A DNA stretch of 64,000 nt from Serinus canaria (taxonomy: Eukaryota; Chordata; Aves; Passeriformes; Fringillidae). Below are positions 15,285-28,000 of the stretch, in pieces; position 1 is the first letter of the stretch, and the number at the start of each line of letters is the position of its first letter. Under the pieces are notes generated by a model. That model had not been told where the DNA came from. It did no database searches and saw only the letters and a list, made by a program, of their open reading frames with translations. Position numbers and translations under genes: made by a program. The stretch is from positions 45,177,935 through 45,241,934 of the forward strand of contig NC_066317.1 in the NCBI RefSeq assembly GCF_022539315.1, written 5' to 3'.

Positions 15285-15530
15285 CTCCGAATTCTGGGCT
15301 GCATCAAAAGGAGTGTGGCCAGCAGGCTGAGGGTGGTGATTCTCTCTTTCTGCTCTGCTCTTGTGGGACCCCTCCTAGAGTGCTGCATCCAGTTCTGGGA
15401 TCCCCAACATAAGAAGGATACAGAACTGTTGATACAAATGCATAGGAGGGCCACAGAGTTGATAAGGGAGGACCTGGCTGTCTATCCAGCACCACACATG
15501 CTCTGGCTGGGGATGTAGAGAGAGCAAGCA
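15285..15530 (+). mobile_element. CR1 LINE fragment (end of ORF2)
   Basis: Sequence from about 15285 matches the end of CR1 ORF2 as found in birds. The plus-strand frame encodes [16 protein letters not shown] and later HKKDTELL and RRATEL, typical of the C-terminal part after the reverse transcriptase. Frame 15180-15518 remains open but is truncated at both ends. Similarity fades after about 15475. Confidence 0.85.
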
Positions 15531-18500
15531 CAGAGCAGGACCCTCTCCAAGCCCCAGGGATGGATGTGCTGCAGGGAAGCTGTCACCACTGTGTCTGCCC
15601 CTTCTGGACACTCTCTTCACTCAAAGGCTGTAGATCACACCTTTCTTCTGAATTCCCCCAAACTAGAAGGGAATAATTTACAATTTTTCACCTTCTGCTG
15701 GTGTAACTATAGGGAAATGGCAGATTTCTTATGTGCTGGCCTGTCCTTCCTTGTCCCACACTCATTTAGCAGCTTTGCTTTTTAGATGCATCAGAGAGCA
15801 TCAGACAATTCAGTACAAATCAGATGGAAGCATAAAGATTCAAATGTGTGGCAGAATCCATAAGGAAGAGAAGTGACAGGAGAATTATACAAATTACATC
15901 CTAGTTTTGGGTTTTACACTTTTTTTTTACCCTGCAAAAACCAGCAATGATCTGTCACTGTACACATTTGTAACTTCTTCCCACATTGCTATGCTATCAC
16001 CTAAAGTATAAAAATAGAAGATTTTAATTAATTTAATATCATAGTGCTGTATTTTGAGTTCTGACCTTCAAGGAACCCTTTATCTCTTTTGTTCTTCTGT
16101 CTTTTGCTGACAAGATATGCTCTGCATATCTAGAAAATAATGAAATCCTGCATAATGAAATCCTGATGCTGGATTTTCTCTCCCTCAGAGTGCAAGTTTG
16201 CTGGTTTAGCCCTTGATTCAATGTGTGCCTCTGAAATGGCTTGGTTATTCTGCTGGCTCTGTTCTAGGGTTTGCAGGGTTTACATTGGTTTATTTCTGTA
16301 AAAGGGTTATAGAGACAGCCTAAGGTGGAGAGAGCAGATGTTAATACCAATAAAACAGAGTGGAGTGGTAAACTTTCAGCTTTCCTAAACTTTCAGCTTT
16401 GTAAGAATCATAAGCCTAGTGATATCTCTGAATTATCAAAGTCCTCCCAAAAATGCTGATAATTATCATACTGCTTTAGAGAAAGAACAAGTTTGTTTAA
16501 AATGTCTTTATGTCTGCCAAAAGAGACTAAGCACAGTGAAAGGTTTCCTGAAACTCAGGTCTGAAATTCTCATTTGTTACATTTTGGAGGTAAAGGGGGG
16601 ATAATCAACCACGTGCTGCTCTTTAATTATAGATCTCTATTATGGGTTCACAGTGCCCATGTCCTTTTCTTAAAGCATTTTCCTTCCAGTTTCAGAAATC
16701 AGTAGAAATCTGGTCCTGTTTGGTTCCTGGGTCACTCAGTACTATACTACTAAAACAGCATCTCCATTCATTCTTCTTTTTTCAAACTTCGTGTGAAAAT
16801 GGATTAATTGTGGTAATAATGGTTATGCAGATGTGTTGCTTAAGAGGAGATGTACTTTGTCTCATGAAAAAGTTCTTAAGTCTTATCCTGGTAGGCACTG
16901 AATGCAGCTCCCAACAGACTCATTTTCCTCACTGCAGAACTAGGTTGTGTTCTTTAAAATCTTGAGTCCTCTTCAGGTTAGTGGTGATTTTCTTTTTCTC
17001 CACGACTGGGCTTCTTCAAGTCCAACAGGAAATCCCAAAATTTTATTTGAATGCCTTTTCCCATGTATAATAGAGCTTGGGATTCAAAAGAATTCATTCA
17101 GCATGCTCTCCAAATGGCATTTAATTTCCCAAGAAAAAACAGTAACAGGAAGTTTTGTTTTAATTAGTGCATGAGCTGTGCAGCAGCTAATGTATTCCAC
17201 CTCTTCACTGTTGTAGAAGGCAGATTTCTTGGGAGCTTGGAGAGCAGATTAGAGGGATTGTGTTCTGCTCTCCATATGCTGCAGAGCCCCATTTGCAGGG
17301 AAGGTGTGAATGGGAGGTGATTTGTAGCTGCCTGCTACTTGTAAAGAACAAGCTTCTGTTGTTCTCCAGGCTGGAAAGAAACCTGGCTCCCCTCTATAAC
17401 CCTAGAGCAGTGCAACAGGTAGACAGCAGCCTTCAGAGATTTTGATTTCAACAATAAGGGATTGTTAAGAAAACTTATTTTTTCATTTACATTTAAAAAA
17501 GAGGTACTGGATGTCAGGCTGGAAATAGGTCTCCCAGGTTTCCTCAGACATGATAGTTCTTGATGGAAAGTCCCAAGGAAGTCATATTTTAGAGAAACTT
17601 TGAAAGTACACTGTCAAATAGTCTCTGTACATTTTGCATTTACCACCTATTTATTGATCTTTTTAAGTATATAAGGATTCTGTCCTTTGTCAGTTGCAGA
17701 GAAAGTTTGTTCAGGGATCTCCTACCCAAAAATCCAGGTGCCTTCTTGACAGTCTGGATGCCTGTTTTCAGTGCCAGGCTCCAAGGGTGCAGCACACTGC
17801 AAGCTGGACCTGCAGGCAGACCCTGCCCTCTCAGCAAGATTCTGCATAGACATAGAGGTTTGCTGGTGCAGGATTGGTTTCTGAACTGGAGGGTGGACAC
17901 AGAAGCCACTACAGCAGCATCCCTGGAGAAGACAACAGCAATAAGCAGGAGTGAGTGTGTTGGTGTGAACATGTGGCAAGAAGAGTTATTTTGTGATGGA
18001 TTTTCTGCCACAGGGATGAAGAGTCAAGCAAGCAGAGAGGCAGGCAGAGATGTCAAGAGGAGTAGAATTGTGTTGACAAGACAATAAAAAATCAGGTGAT
18101 CCACTTGCCTCTCACTTGGCTAATTCTCATCAGCAGTGGAGTCAAGAAAACATTTATTTCAATGCTTCTGTGCAATATTGGTCACATGGTGAGGAGGATG
18201 GAGCCAAGACTAAGACATTCTTTTTTCCAAGGCCCTGTCTGGCCACCCAGAGGGACATTTTAGGTGGTCCTGTAATTAGAATTTAGCCTTAGTGGAAGAT
18301 AGGCATTATACCTTAGCAAAAGTGCATTGGAAAAATACATTAGAGATAATAACTCTGCCACTTTGAGGGATAGAAAGGATAGGAACTTTTTTTGTGATAA
18401 TGCAGCTCTTTCCAATGTCTGGCTGACCTTTCTGCTGTATTTAGCACAGACTCTTCCATTTTTCTTGTCACAAAGGTAGGAAATATATTTGGAGTGAGCA

Positions 18501-18921
18501 GGCTGCTGGCCAGGGAGGAGCAGTTCCCTTTTCCATGGCTGTTTACTCAAGCACACCAGCACACCAGCTGGCTCCCTCCCATATAACAGGGGGCTCTTCT
18601 TTGGGGTCTGCTAGCATGGAACCTTCTGTTGGCTGTGAGGAGCAAAATATCCTCTGTGCTGGTGAAAATGCTGTGTGATTGAGGTTACAAAGAGAGGCAC
18701 TCTTCACTTTGCCTGCTGTCCAGAATTTTTGCCTTCTTGCTTATCTGCAGAGACTTGTGCCACGCTGAAAACATGCTGCCTAACAAGCCCCCAAGTTTCC
18801 AGAATATAATACAATGAAAATAATTTAAAATTTCCTCCTTGTTACCCCTTTCCTACTGTTTATTATCAAAACACATGAACATTTTTCACTCACTCAGCTG
18901 TGTGTTTCTTTATTTCTTTAG

Positions 18922-19067
18922 GCTGTGACTCGTCACTGAACCTGACATCTCAGAAAGCCACAGATGCCATGGACAGTGTGTTCCTGTCCCTCAGGGATAT
19001 TGCCAGGGTCAGAATGCACATGAAACAGTTCCATTCCATACATAATCCAGGCAGCAACACCCACCAG
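18922..19067 (+). CDS. SCFD2: SCFD2 coding exon (fourth from last)
   Basis: The exon is 146 nt, entering in phase 1 after a pyrimidine-rich tract ending TTTAG and leaving in phase 0. It encodes SSLNLTSQKATDAMDSVF and a basic stretch ending in NTHQ. The donor reads CAG|GCAAGT, a GC donor with otherwise ideal consensus. The nearest alternative GT, 4 nt downstream, would put the next exon out of frame. Confidence 0.88.
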
Positions 19068-22000
19068 GCAAGTGCAGCTTTCTTTTCCCTGTGTTTGTTA
19101 TATCTTCAGCCTGCTCTCGAAATTACAGCAGTAATTTTGTGGATGTGCTAATCCTACACATTCTGCCCATGAAGAAGATTAAGCACAGATTTTATAATTG
19201 ACCCAGTCATGAAAAACTTCCTCAAGTCCTTTGTCCAGACTCAGGCACATGCATATCAATGTCAGCTCTGAGGAAGAAATTTGGGCTTTGCTCTGCAGCA
19301 CTGTGGAATGACATGGATGCCTGTGAAAGGCGGGGCTAGGTCAAGATGGCTCTCGACTTAGACTGCTCAAGGCAGAGTGAAGCAGGATGTCTGCATGCAT
19401 ACTGCAACTATTTTCTTGTTGTATTTCCTCTCCTGTCCCTGTAAGCATGAGGGACAAACCTGTTTATAAATAGGTCACAAAAGCAGCTTCTGTTTCTGAA
19501 ATAGGAACACATGAACTACAAGACTGCTTTAGCTCATCAGGACTAATAGACAGTGGTTTTCCTTCTCTCTGTCTCTCCTGAAGACCTTTCCCAGTTAAAA
19601 ATAGAGTTCTACAGCAGAAAGTAGTGATTTAAAGAGAGATCATTCTAGCCTTGAGCCATAAAAAAACCCTTCCACACTCCTAATGGTGCTGTATGTAATG
19701 TACCAGCAAATGGATGTAGTTCAAATTAAGCATTGCTTTGTAAGAACATGAGTGTTGCAAAATGTCACTGGAAATCTAAGGTGAAGAAAATCTGTTCCTG
19801 AAGCCTTCCAGCAGTTTGGACCAGTCTGGTGTCCAAAATGGGGAAAATTGTTAAACATTTAATACAGTTCAGTGCAGGGGCAGTGAGATGATAAGAAATG
19901 TTTCCTGGAAATGTAATTAGCATCAGTATGTCCTTTGGATGTAATCCACTTTGCTTGCTTAGGGATAACTGCTGGAACACAGCAAGGGATATATTAACAC
20001 CTTGCAGCCCCTTAATCTGGTCATGCAAGGGATCTAGTTGCTTGAGTAGGACAAACCTTCTGCTGAGGGAAGTCCAGGAGATTTATAATAGTAGAAATAA
20101 GCAGGCAGTATGTGATTGTCCATGATACTTAGAGCTCTCTGGAAATGGGCCTCTCTTTTGACTGGCAGGGGTTGTGTGCGATCAGTTCAGCTCCTCAGAA
20201 GAAGTAGTGCCCATCCTGTGACCGCACTCATTGCCAAACCTGCTTAGGGCTATGGGAGTCCATTTAGCCTCTACATACTTTTTCACTTTGTCTGTTAAAA
20301 GCTGGAAAGCCTCCATTTCTTCTTAAGACTCATGAAAAGGTTTCTATGGGTAAGCAACTGGGAATTGGATAGCCTCTTAAAAGGACTTTTTGTAGCATTG
20401 TAGTTTGTATGTCATACATAAAATGATAAATGTTTTCATCAGGTTATCAAACTAGTTCATGTAGTGACCATGCAAGAACAGAATTTTGCCTGTTATTGAA
20501 GATACTTTCATCTTGATCTAGGTATATTTCTGCCTTCCTTCTTCCCATCCTTCGTTCCTTCTTCCATCCCTCACTTTCCTCTCCTCATTCGCTCTCTCTG
20601 TCTCTCTGTTTCTCTCTCTTCTCCCCTTTATAATCTTGTATGGGGTGTGTCCCATAGCTATTGAGGTTTTTAACAGCTATTTTAAACAAATTTGTGCCTG
20701 CCAAAATTTAAAGTTGATCAAAGTTTCATTATATGAGATAGAAACCAATGCAGGTTTTGGGGGTTGTACCAAAAAAACCCTTACAAATATAGTAGATTAA
20801 TTTCAAGTCATAAAAGATTTTTAGATATATTTGAAACCATTATACTTAAAAAAGGTAGGGGATCATAGTATCTGCATTTTAGTATCTCTGTAGTCTGACT
20901 GGGTTGTTTTGAAGGGCACTGAGTTTTGGTGCTGAAAATTCAAACATGCAAAATCATAGCTAATTTTTGATGTCTTTTGAATAGATAGTTTTGTCTGAAT
21001 GATATTTTTCATTTCAGTCAGATGATGATGTTTTTCCTTTAATTTTGTGGAGTAAGCCTCTCTGTTAAACTGTGATTTGATCTCTGCTCCAAAAATACTT
21101 CATTCAGAATGTTTTTCTGTTCCTCATCTATGAAGATATTAAACAGATTTTTATAAATAGGACTTCATGCCTGCATGTGTATTTTCAAACAGTTGTTTAT
21201 TGCGTGACTAGATTTGACAGAAATCTTGACATGTTCTAGAAGATCCTGCAGCTCATGTCTGCTGTAATTTGCTTTGTTGGCTCAACTAAAAATTATGCAC
21301 ATGTTGTAAGAACTAGATGAGTTGTATAAATTTTTGTTGACAGCATTGTATTAAAAAACTGTAAGCTTTGTTTCTCACTCTAAAGTGTTGGATGAAAAAC
21401 ATTTCTTTAATGACACCAGAAAATTTTAGTTTCAAGCCAAGTGGTTTGTGTTTTATTTTCCATCAATTTTTACTATTTACTTGCAATATGTCTCTTGTAG
21501 ATATCATCTTTGCAAGATTAATGATGTTGCACTTAATTCCCTTAAGTAATCTAAGGGATGATATATACCTGGGGTAGTCCCCAAACCAAATAAGTGTGCT
21601 AATTTTAGTGCTGCTCATTTTCTATGACAATTGCACTTTCTGAAATGATCGTGGTTCTGTTGCAGTTTGGGCAAAGTTAGAAGCAGTAAAACAAAGCTCC
21701 ATCTGTAAACCAAGTAAGCTTGAATTTTCATTAAAGATCTTTCCATTGGTTCCTAAAAGTTTTATCTTAAAAATTTTTTCAGCATGTCAGAGTGGTTTAA
21801 ACCTTAGTATTGGAATGTGGAGATTATTAGGCTACTACTTCACTTTCAGCCTGGATTTGTGGATCCTGAAGAGTATAAAAGGTTGATCTTTGGGAGTAGA
21901 CCTTCCAGTATGATGACCATTTGTACCTTTACATTTTCCACTTCTCCTAGCCCCTAACTTCTCTGGAGCTCTGGCATTCATGGTAATGATGGGGTTGTTT

Positions 22001-25000
22001 GGCCTGTTGTTCAAAAGTCTTCCACAGGTGGAAATATTATGTGGAATGCCATGGCCATAGAAGCTAAAGGACTAACAGGGACTCCTTAGCTGTGCTCTCC
22101 CATGAGGGACAGGCATGTTGGTCTCTTCCCTTCCCTGCTGGTATCCAGACTTCAGGGGGAACATGACACTTGGAATAAGGCAGGAGTGATCACTTAAAAA
22201 AAAGTCCCGATTTAGGTGTTTGTAAAATCATTAGAAAAGGAATGAGATCTGGGTGCACAATGGGCAGCAGTCTCATCCATATGGTTATCCATTTCTGTAT
22301 TACCTCCAAAAAGATTCTAGAGAAAGTAAAAGTCCCCCCTTTCTTCCCTGTCTCTCTTTACTGATGTAATACACATGGGGCAGGGTAAATGTGTGGCTCT
22401 CTTGCAGTCCTTTCAGTCTGATGTTGTACTGGTGCACACCATCTGCAGCAAAGGTCACAACCTCTCTGAATGCTTTCATTTCTGGGATAATTATTTCTGT
22501 AACTTTAAGAGAAATAAAATATTTAGAATCATGGTTGCACTGAATCTAAGTGGGTTTACTCACAATGCATTGTTCTCTTTGTGCAGGCTTCTTACAAACC
22601 TCTGCTGAAACAGGTACTGGAAGAGGTCTGTAATCCCGATCGGCCCGATCCTGTTGATATTGAGCACATTTCATCAGGCCTCACTGATCTCCTTAAAACG
22701 GGATTCAGCATGTTCATGAAGGTAAACCAGCCTTCCCAAGCTCATCTGTAAGATTTTCCTGAGGTCAGAGCATCATGCAGCAGTAGTTGATTTTATTATA
22801 ATGTTCAGCAGAACTTAAAGGGATAAGGTTAGGAGCATTAAATCCTTGAAGGGGGGCTGGGAATAGCTTGAGGCATCACAGTGCAGGTACAGTGCAGACA
22901 GGTAGCACCTGCTGAACAAAACAAGAGGAATGGAGCAGACTGAACATCTAAATAAGGGTCATGGTGGACACCAAAATAAGTATGATATATCTGGGAAGAG
23001 GCAAAGTGGCTTTGCTAAAGGGAAGTCCTGACTCACATAGCTTTTAGAGCTCTTCAGAGACACCCACCATACAAATTGATCAGAGAGTGTCAGTTCATAT
23101 GACCTACCTGGCATTCCAAAAGGCATTCCACATGGCACCTCATCAAAGGACTGTAAGGACACTCAGCAGCCTTGAGATAGGAGAGAAGTAAGTATGACCA
23201 ATCTGGTCTCACAGGGGATGAAGGGGGAGCTCCAAATTCAATACCTTTTCTATATTTGATATGGTTCAACTAGTACCAGAGGGGAGGGAAGGAAGCCTGT
23301 AAGTTAGAAATTTCTTTGTGGATCCTCTTAGCATGTTTTAAGACATTCTACAAGAATTTACTCTGCCTTACAAATTAGCTTGTGCTAAGTGTCTGCTAAA
23401 TATTTACAGAGTTGAAGTGGAGTAGCCAGCATGTTGTACATTCGACCTTGTTTTACTGCATATCCTGAATCCTCCATTGAAAACAACCCTAAATTCACAC
23501 CAAACCACATCAGTACTATGGGTATGAGTACAGTACATTTCAGTATTGTGCCCAGTGTTTTTCCTTTAGTTTTACCACCACCACCCCTCAGCATGGAAGA
23601 GACATCAGCAAACTGTGTGAGGCAGTGGACACAAGTTGCAGCAAGAGAAATTCCAGTTGAATAAAGGAAAAGAATTCTAACAGGAAGAGTGATTAAGTGC
23701 AGAGAATTCTCCCTCTCTGAGATATTCAAATGCTGGCAAAACAAAGCCCTGAGCAACCTGATATAATTTTGAAGTTGGCCCTGCTTTGGGCAGGGAGGTG
23801 AACCAGATGACCTACAAAGACTCCTTCCAATTTGATTCTGTGATTCTATGGGAATAGAATTTTTTTTTTCTCCTTTGTGAAAATTCCTGCTAGACCTGCA
23901 TTTAAAGTCAGGTGATAAAAATAGTTTTGACTGTTGTGTTGGTACTGTTCTAAAACCCAGTATCAGAATAACAAAGTTATTTTTCTGTTATTTCAAAGAA
24001 AGCCAGTATTGAGCACATAATCAAGTAAGCCTAAAATCCAGAGCTTGTTTTCAGGAATCTGTTTCCACAGTTGAGATGGATTTCCAAGATACATTCAGTT
24101 AGGTTCCTAAATTCAAATTCTCAGTTCTTCAAAGCTAATAATAAAGCCCTAAGACAACAGAGGAGACATATAGAAAAAGTGACCCAATATATCTCCATTC
24201 TTATGTCAGAACTGAAAAATTTATGCCAACACTCCAAAAATAGTAGAGTTAAAAACACATTCCACTATCAAACCAAGTAACCAGGCTGTTACACCCAAGT
24301 ACACCAATTAATTTTTTTAATTACTGGTTTCATTTACCAGTAATTTTCACAATTCTATTGATTTCATTGTATTTGTTTATTGCAGAATTTTTAAGCATGA
24401 ATATAGGTTATTCTTTAAATGGAAAAAAATAAGAATATAAGGACTTCAGAAGGCCTAAATGGTTAGATAGAGACATTGACACCTTTAACTAGCTTGAGGA
24501 CTAATCTGTCCTTTTAGAAGGGGTGTGTATGTGTGTGAAAGAGAGAGGGATATAAGTAATTATGGCAATATGTACCTGTAAGTGCATCTTTCCTGGTAAG
24601 ACAAATATGCTACTATAAGGAATTTTTCAGAGATGAGCAAGGGAACTTTGTGTAGGGTAAACATTTCCTAGGCAACATCATATACTTGACAAATATGTGT
24701 CCATGCTTGCTCCCTTAGTTTGTAGCCTAGCTTGCTGGCATGGGCTCAATTGTTGCATGAATGAGTGTCTGACCAGCCTGTATTTCTGACACAATCACAC
24801 CATCAGCACAGTAATTATTTTGTGAGCTTCCTTATTTTTGTTTCTTTCTCAATGCCTGAAAACAAGTGCCAACTCACATAAAAACACTTTGGTGATTGCC
24901 TCAGGTGTGTTAGTCCAGGACAGACTTTTAAAGACATCTCTCATCCAGAAGTTGTTTGTCTGGCAGATGTGTTTGTTTTGAAGCTAAGGGATGGTGAAGG

Positions 25001-28000
25001 GAAAAAGCCTCCCTGCTTCAAGGACTCCTGTTTTGACTACTGCTCTAGATGACATGTTTTATGATCATCTGAGCTTGCTATCATTGATACCAAGTGCCCT
25101 ACAGAGCAGCCTGGTTTCTGGTGATTGACATGTTTTCCTTTTTCCAGTTATTGAGCTACATTAATTGGTTTCTGGTTGGTCACAAATAACAGAATCATCA
25201 GTGTTGCTGTTTTTGTTGGGTGAGTTACAGAACAATAACAGTTGGTTTTGCTGACTTTCCTCAGAAAAAAAAACTGTGTTTTGTGAGCTGCCATGAGCCA
25301 TGAGAAAACACCTGTCCTCTAATGCCTTCCTGCTTCAGTTTTAGAGTTTTACTGACCACTGCTACCCTGTTTTACTACCTCCTCCTCCTCCTTTCTCTCT
25401 CTCTCCCCTCCACACAGACACATGCACCAGCAAAGAGCCCTGTGACCACCAGCATCCTGAGCACACCCTGTAGGGTGAGCTCAGAGCTGGGGAGAAGGCC
25501 CTGATGTCCTACTGGGACACTCTGATGGCTCAAAGCACCATCTCCCCTTCCTTTGGGTTCTTTCATGTCAACATAATGGTTTTGAGGGGTTTTTGGTTAA
25601 TCTTCTTAATTGCCTGAGACAGCTCTCCGAAATGTCTGGTATTTTGAATTGAAAATGAATTTCACTTAGGGGTTTTTGCAAAATTCAGATTTCACAGTAA
25701 ATTCAGAGGCAGTGGAAATGTCCCAAATCAACTGAACTGTAGAAGGATCCCAGAAGATACACATTGCTTTTGTTGCAATCCATTTCAGTTCTTCTTCTCT
25801 GTCACAGGAATGAGTTGTGTTTAGCTACATGCAGCCAGTTCCTTCAATAGAGAGAGTCTTGGGTGGTTGTATTATCAAGCAAACAAAAAAAAAAAAATTG
25901 GCAGAAACTTGAGTTCTTAACACAGCCAAATATTTTGTACCCAAAGTTCTGTCCTCCTTCAAAACACTTACACATAGCATAACAAAATTAAAGATTCCAA
26001 GACCCTTTTCATGTCTGTTTTAGTTTAATTTAGAGTTTGCATGCCTAATAGTATTTTTAATACGCATTTCTGGAATTTGTGGTTTGAACTTTGTCTTCTG
26101 AAAAAGAGTAAGTTTTATATAGGCACCATGTGTTTGGATCCAGGTTTATTTTGACTGAAGGAAATGATTTGTCAAGACATTTTCTCTTTAGCAACCCTGA
26201 AAGCTCATGATTTCTAGTTCTTATACTGGGTGTCCTTTCAGTGCGCCCAATGTTCTGCATGCATGTTTACTATGAGTTTGTTTTTACTAGGAAAGATTTT
26301 ACGAATCATAGAATCCCAGAATCACAGAATATTCTGAGTGGGAAGGAACCCACCAGGATTATCGAGTCCAGCTCCTGGCCCTGCACAACACCATTCCCAA
26401 GTATCACACCATGTGCCCAAGGGTAATATCCAGGCAGGCCTGGTGTTGGGACCACTTTCCTGGCTGGTCTTTTCCAATGCCCTGGAATTGTAGTGTAAGT
26501 GCTATCAACAAAGTCAGAGAGTAAGAGGCTAAATACCCAGTATGCAAATACTCAGCTCACTAATACATCTGTCTGAGGCTTTTGTACTAGTTTCAAAAGC
26601 TCAGGAATTCAAGAGCTCCTTGCCTGGGAAGCAGCAGTGAGTGGGGAACCAGCCCCATGTAATCAAAGCCAGCTAGCCTGGAGAGAGAACATAGCATCTC
26701 CCTGTGCTGGCTTCAAAAGGAAGAGTCCTTGCTGAAGGTTACCAGGCAGAAAGCCTGACAGACCTTCAGGATGAAATAGTGCCAAAAGACTAAATATAGG
26801 AAAGCCACAATAAGAAAAAGAAGAGGAGCTGTACCCCCAGGATCTGGAGCCACAGGGATCAAAGCAAGCTGCTGTGGTGGGGAAAGCAAAGGAACCCTGC
26901 TCTGCTCAAACATGGGTTGACACCAATTTCATTCTGTCAAGTGAATGCTGTTAAAAGCCTACGCTCACACAAGGAGAGGAGGCAGAGAGTCTAAAAAGGA
27001 ATTAAACTATTTTGTCACTTTTCAGAACCAAACATTTGGAGTGTTTCATGCTCCAGGGTGATGTGACAAGAGCAATTGCATGGGCTCTGTTGACATCCCT
27101 CCTAAAGACTGGATCAAGGTAGTGTCAGGGGAGTGTGTTTTCTCAAGAAGGAAACAGTTTGCTAGGAAACAGCAAAGTTATCAAACTTCTAGAAGTGGCT
27201 AAGAGGAAACTGATGTAAAGTATCACCTTCATGTTTAAAGGTAAAATACACATTTAAAATTAATTAAAGCATCACCTTCACATTTAAAATTAATTATGAG
27301 GTCTTAACTGAAGTGGAATATTTGTGCCATTTTGAGGAAAAATGAAACAAGTATTTTCTTGGAGCTAAAGGTTCTCTTTATTAGTTACAAGGTAGTCATA
27401 GAAGCATTTAAAACTCTGAATTGAAACAAGCTGTAAACTGATTTTATACTATGATGGACCTTATTTATTTTTATTGGATGAATTGTAAAAGATTATTCAC
27501 TGCACCGGTGAAAACACGTTGCATAAAATTCTTTTCCATGTTGACCTCAGGCAGGGATTCTAGCATGTTTGGGCTGGACTCCTTGCTTCTGCTGGGTAGT
27601 AATTTACCCCTCATTCCCTAAAGTCTCCTGTGTATGTGTATCCAAAGTAAACATCCACCCAAGTACTCTCCTCCCTCTCTGGGAAAGGGAAGAAACTAAT
27701 GAAGAAGGAATGGAGGGAGAAACCCACAGGAGAAACTCCCATAGGTTTCAGAGGAATCCATGGAGACTTTTACTTCCCTGGAAACTGTTAATTAGTTCTA
27801 ACTGGGCATCATCCCCATTGATTTCCCTCTCAGCTGCTACAGCATTCCATGAATATTTCTTTCTGAGCTTCCTCTTTGGTCTTCCTCTAGCCAGTAGGGA
27901 GCTGATCACTCCCTGGATGGACCTGAATGAAGCGAGTACAAATAATGCTTTTCTTCATTTTACAGGTGAATCGCCCTCACCCTGGTGATCATCCTCTTCT

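Larger units (their letters stand above)
1..18921 (+). other. SCFD2 intron (left part of window), no exon recognised
   Basis: This stretch precedes an SCFD2 exon that enters in phase 1, so it is intron unless an upstream exon was missed. Open frames here (for example 2601-2882, 7378-7728, 12494-12799, 13861-14199 and 17707-18087) show no recognisable domain or exon border and are of the length expected by chance. It contains an old antisense CR1/L3-like remnant (about 6990-7340), a CR1 fragment (about 15285-15530) and a 14-bp hairpin at 3345-3378. Otherwise I see ordinary AT-rich sequence. Confidence 0.7.
22722..27965 (+). other. SCFD2 intron with several CR1 fragments
   Basis: A 5244-nt intron (GTAAAC...TTTTACAG). 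It holds three CR1-type fragments (about 22985-23215 plus, 23756-23850 plus, 26304-26485 minus), a 10-bp hairpin (24319-24345) and a short duplicated AT-rich segment near 27249-27296. No additional exon is recognised. Confidence 0.8.

Noticed and set aside
17707..18087. 126-codon plus-strand frame and overlapping minus frames near 17.7-18.0 kb
   Set aside because: The region is slightly GC-rich and open on both strands, with no recognisable domain and no fit to SCFD2. Length is within chance.
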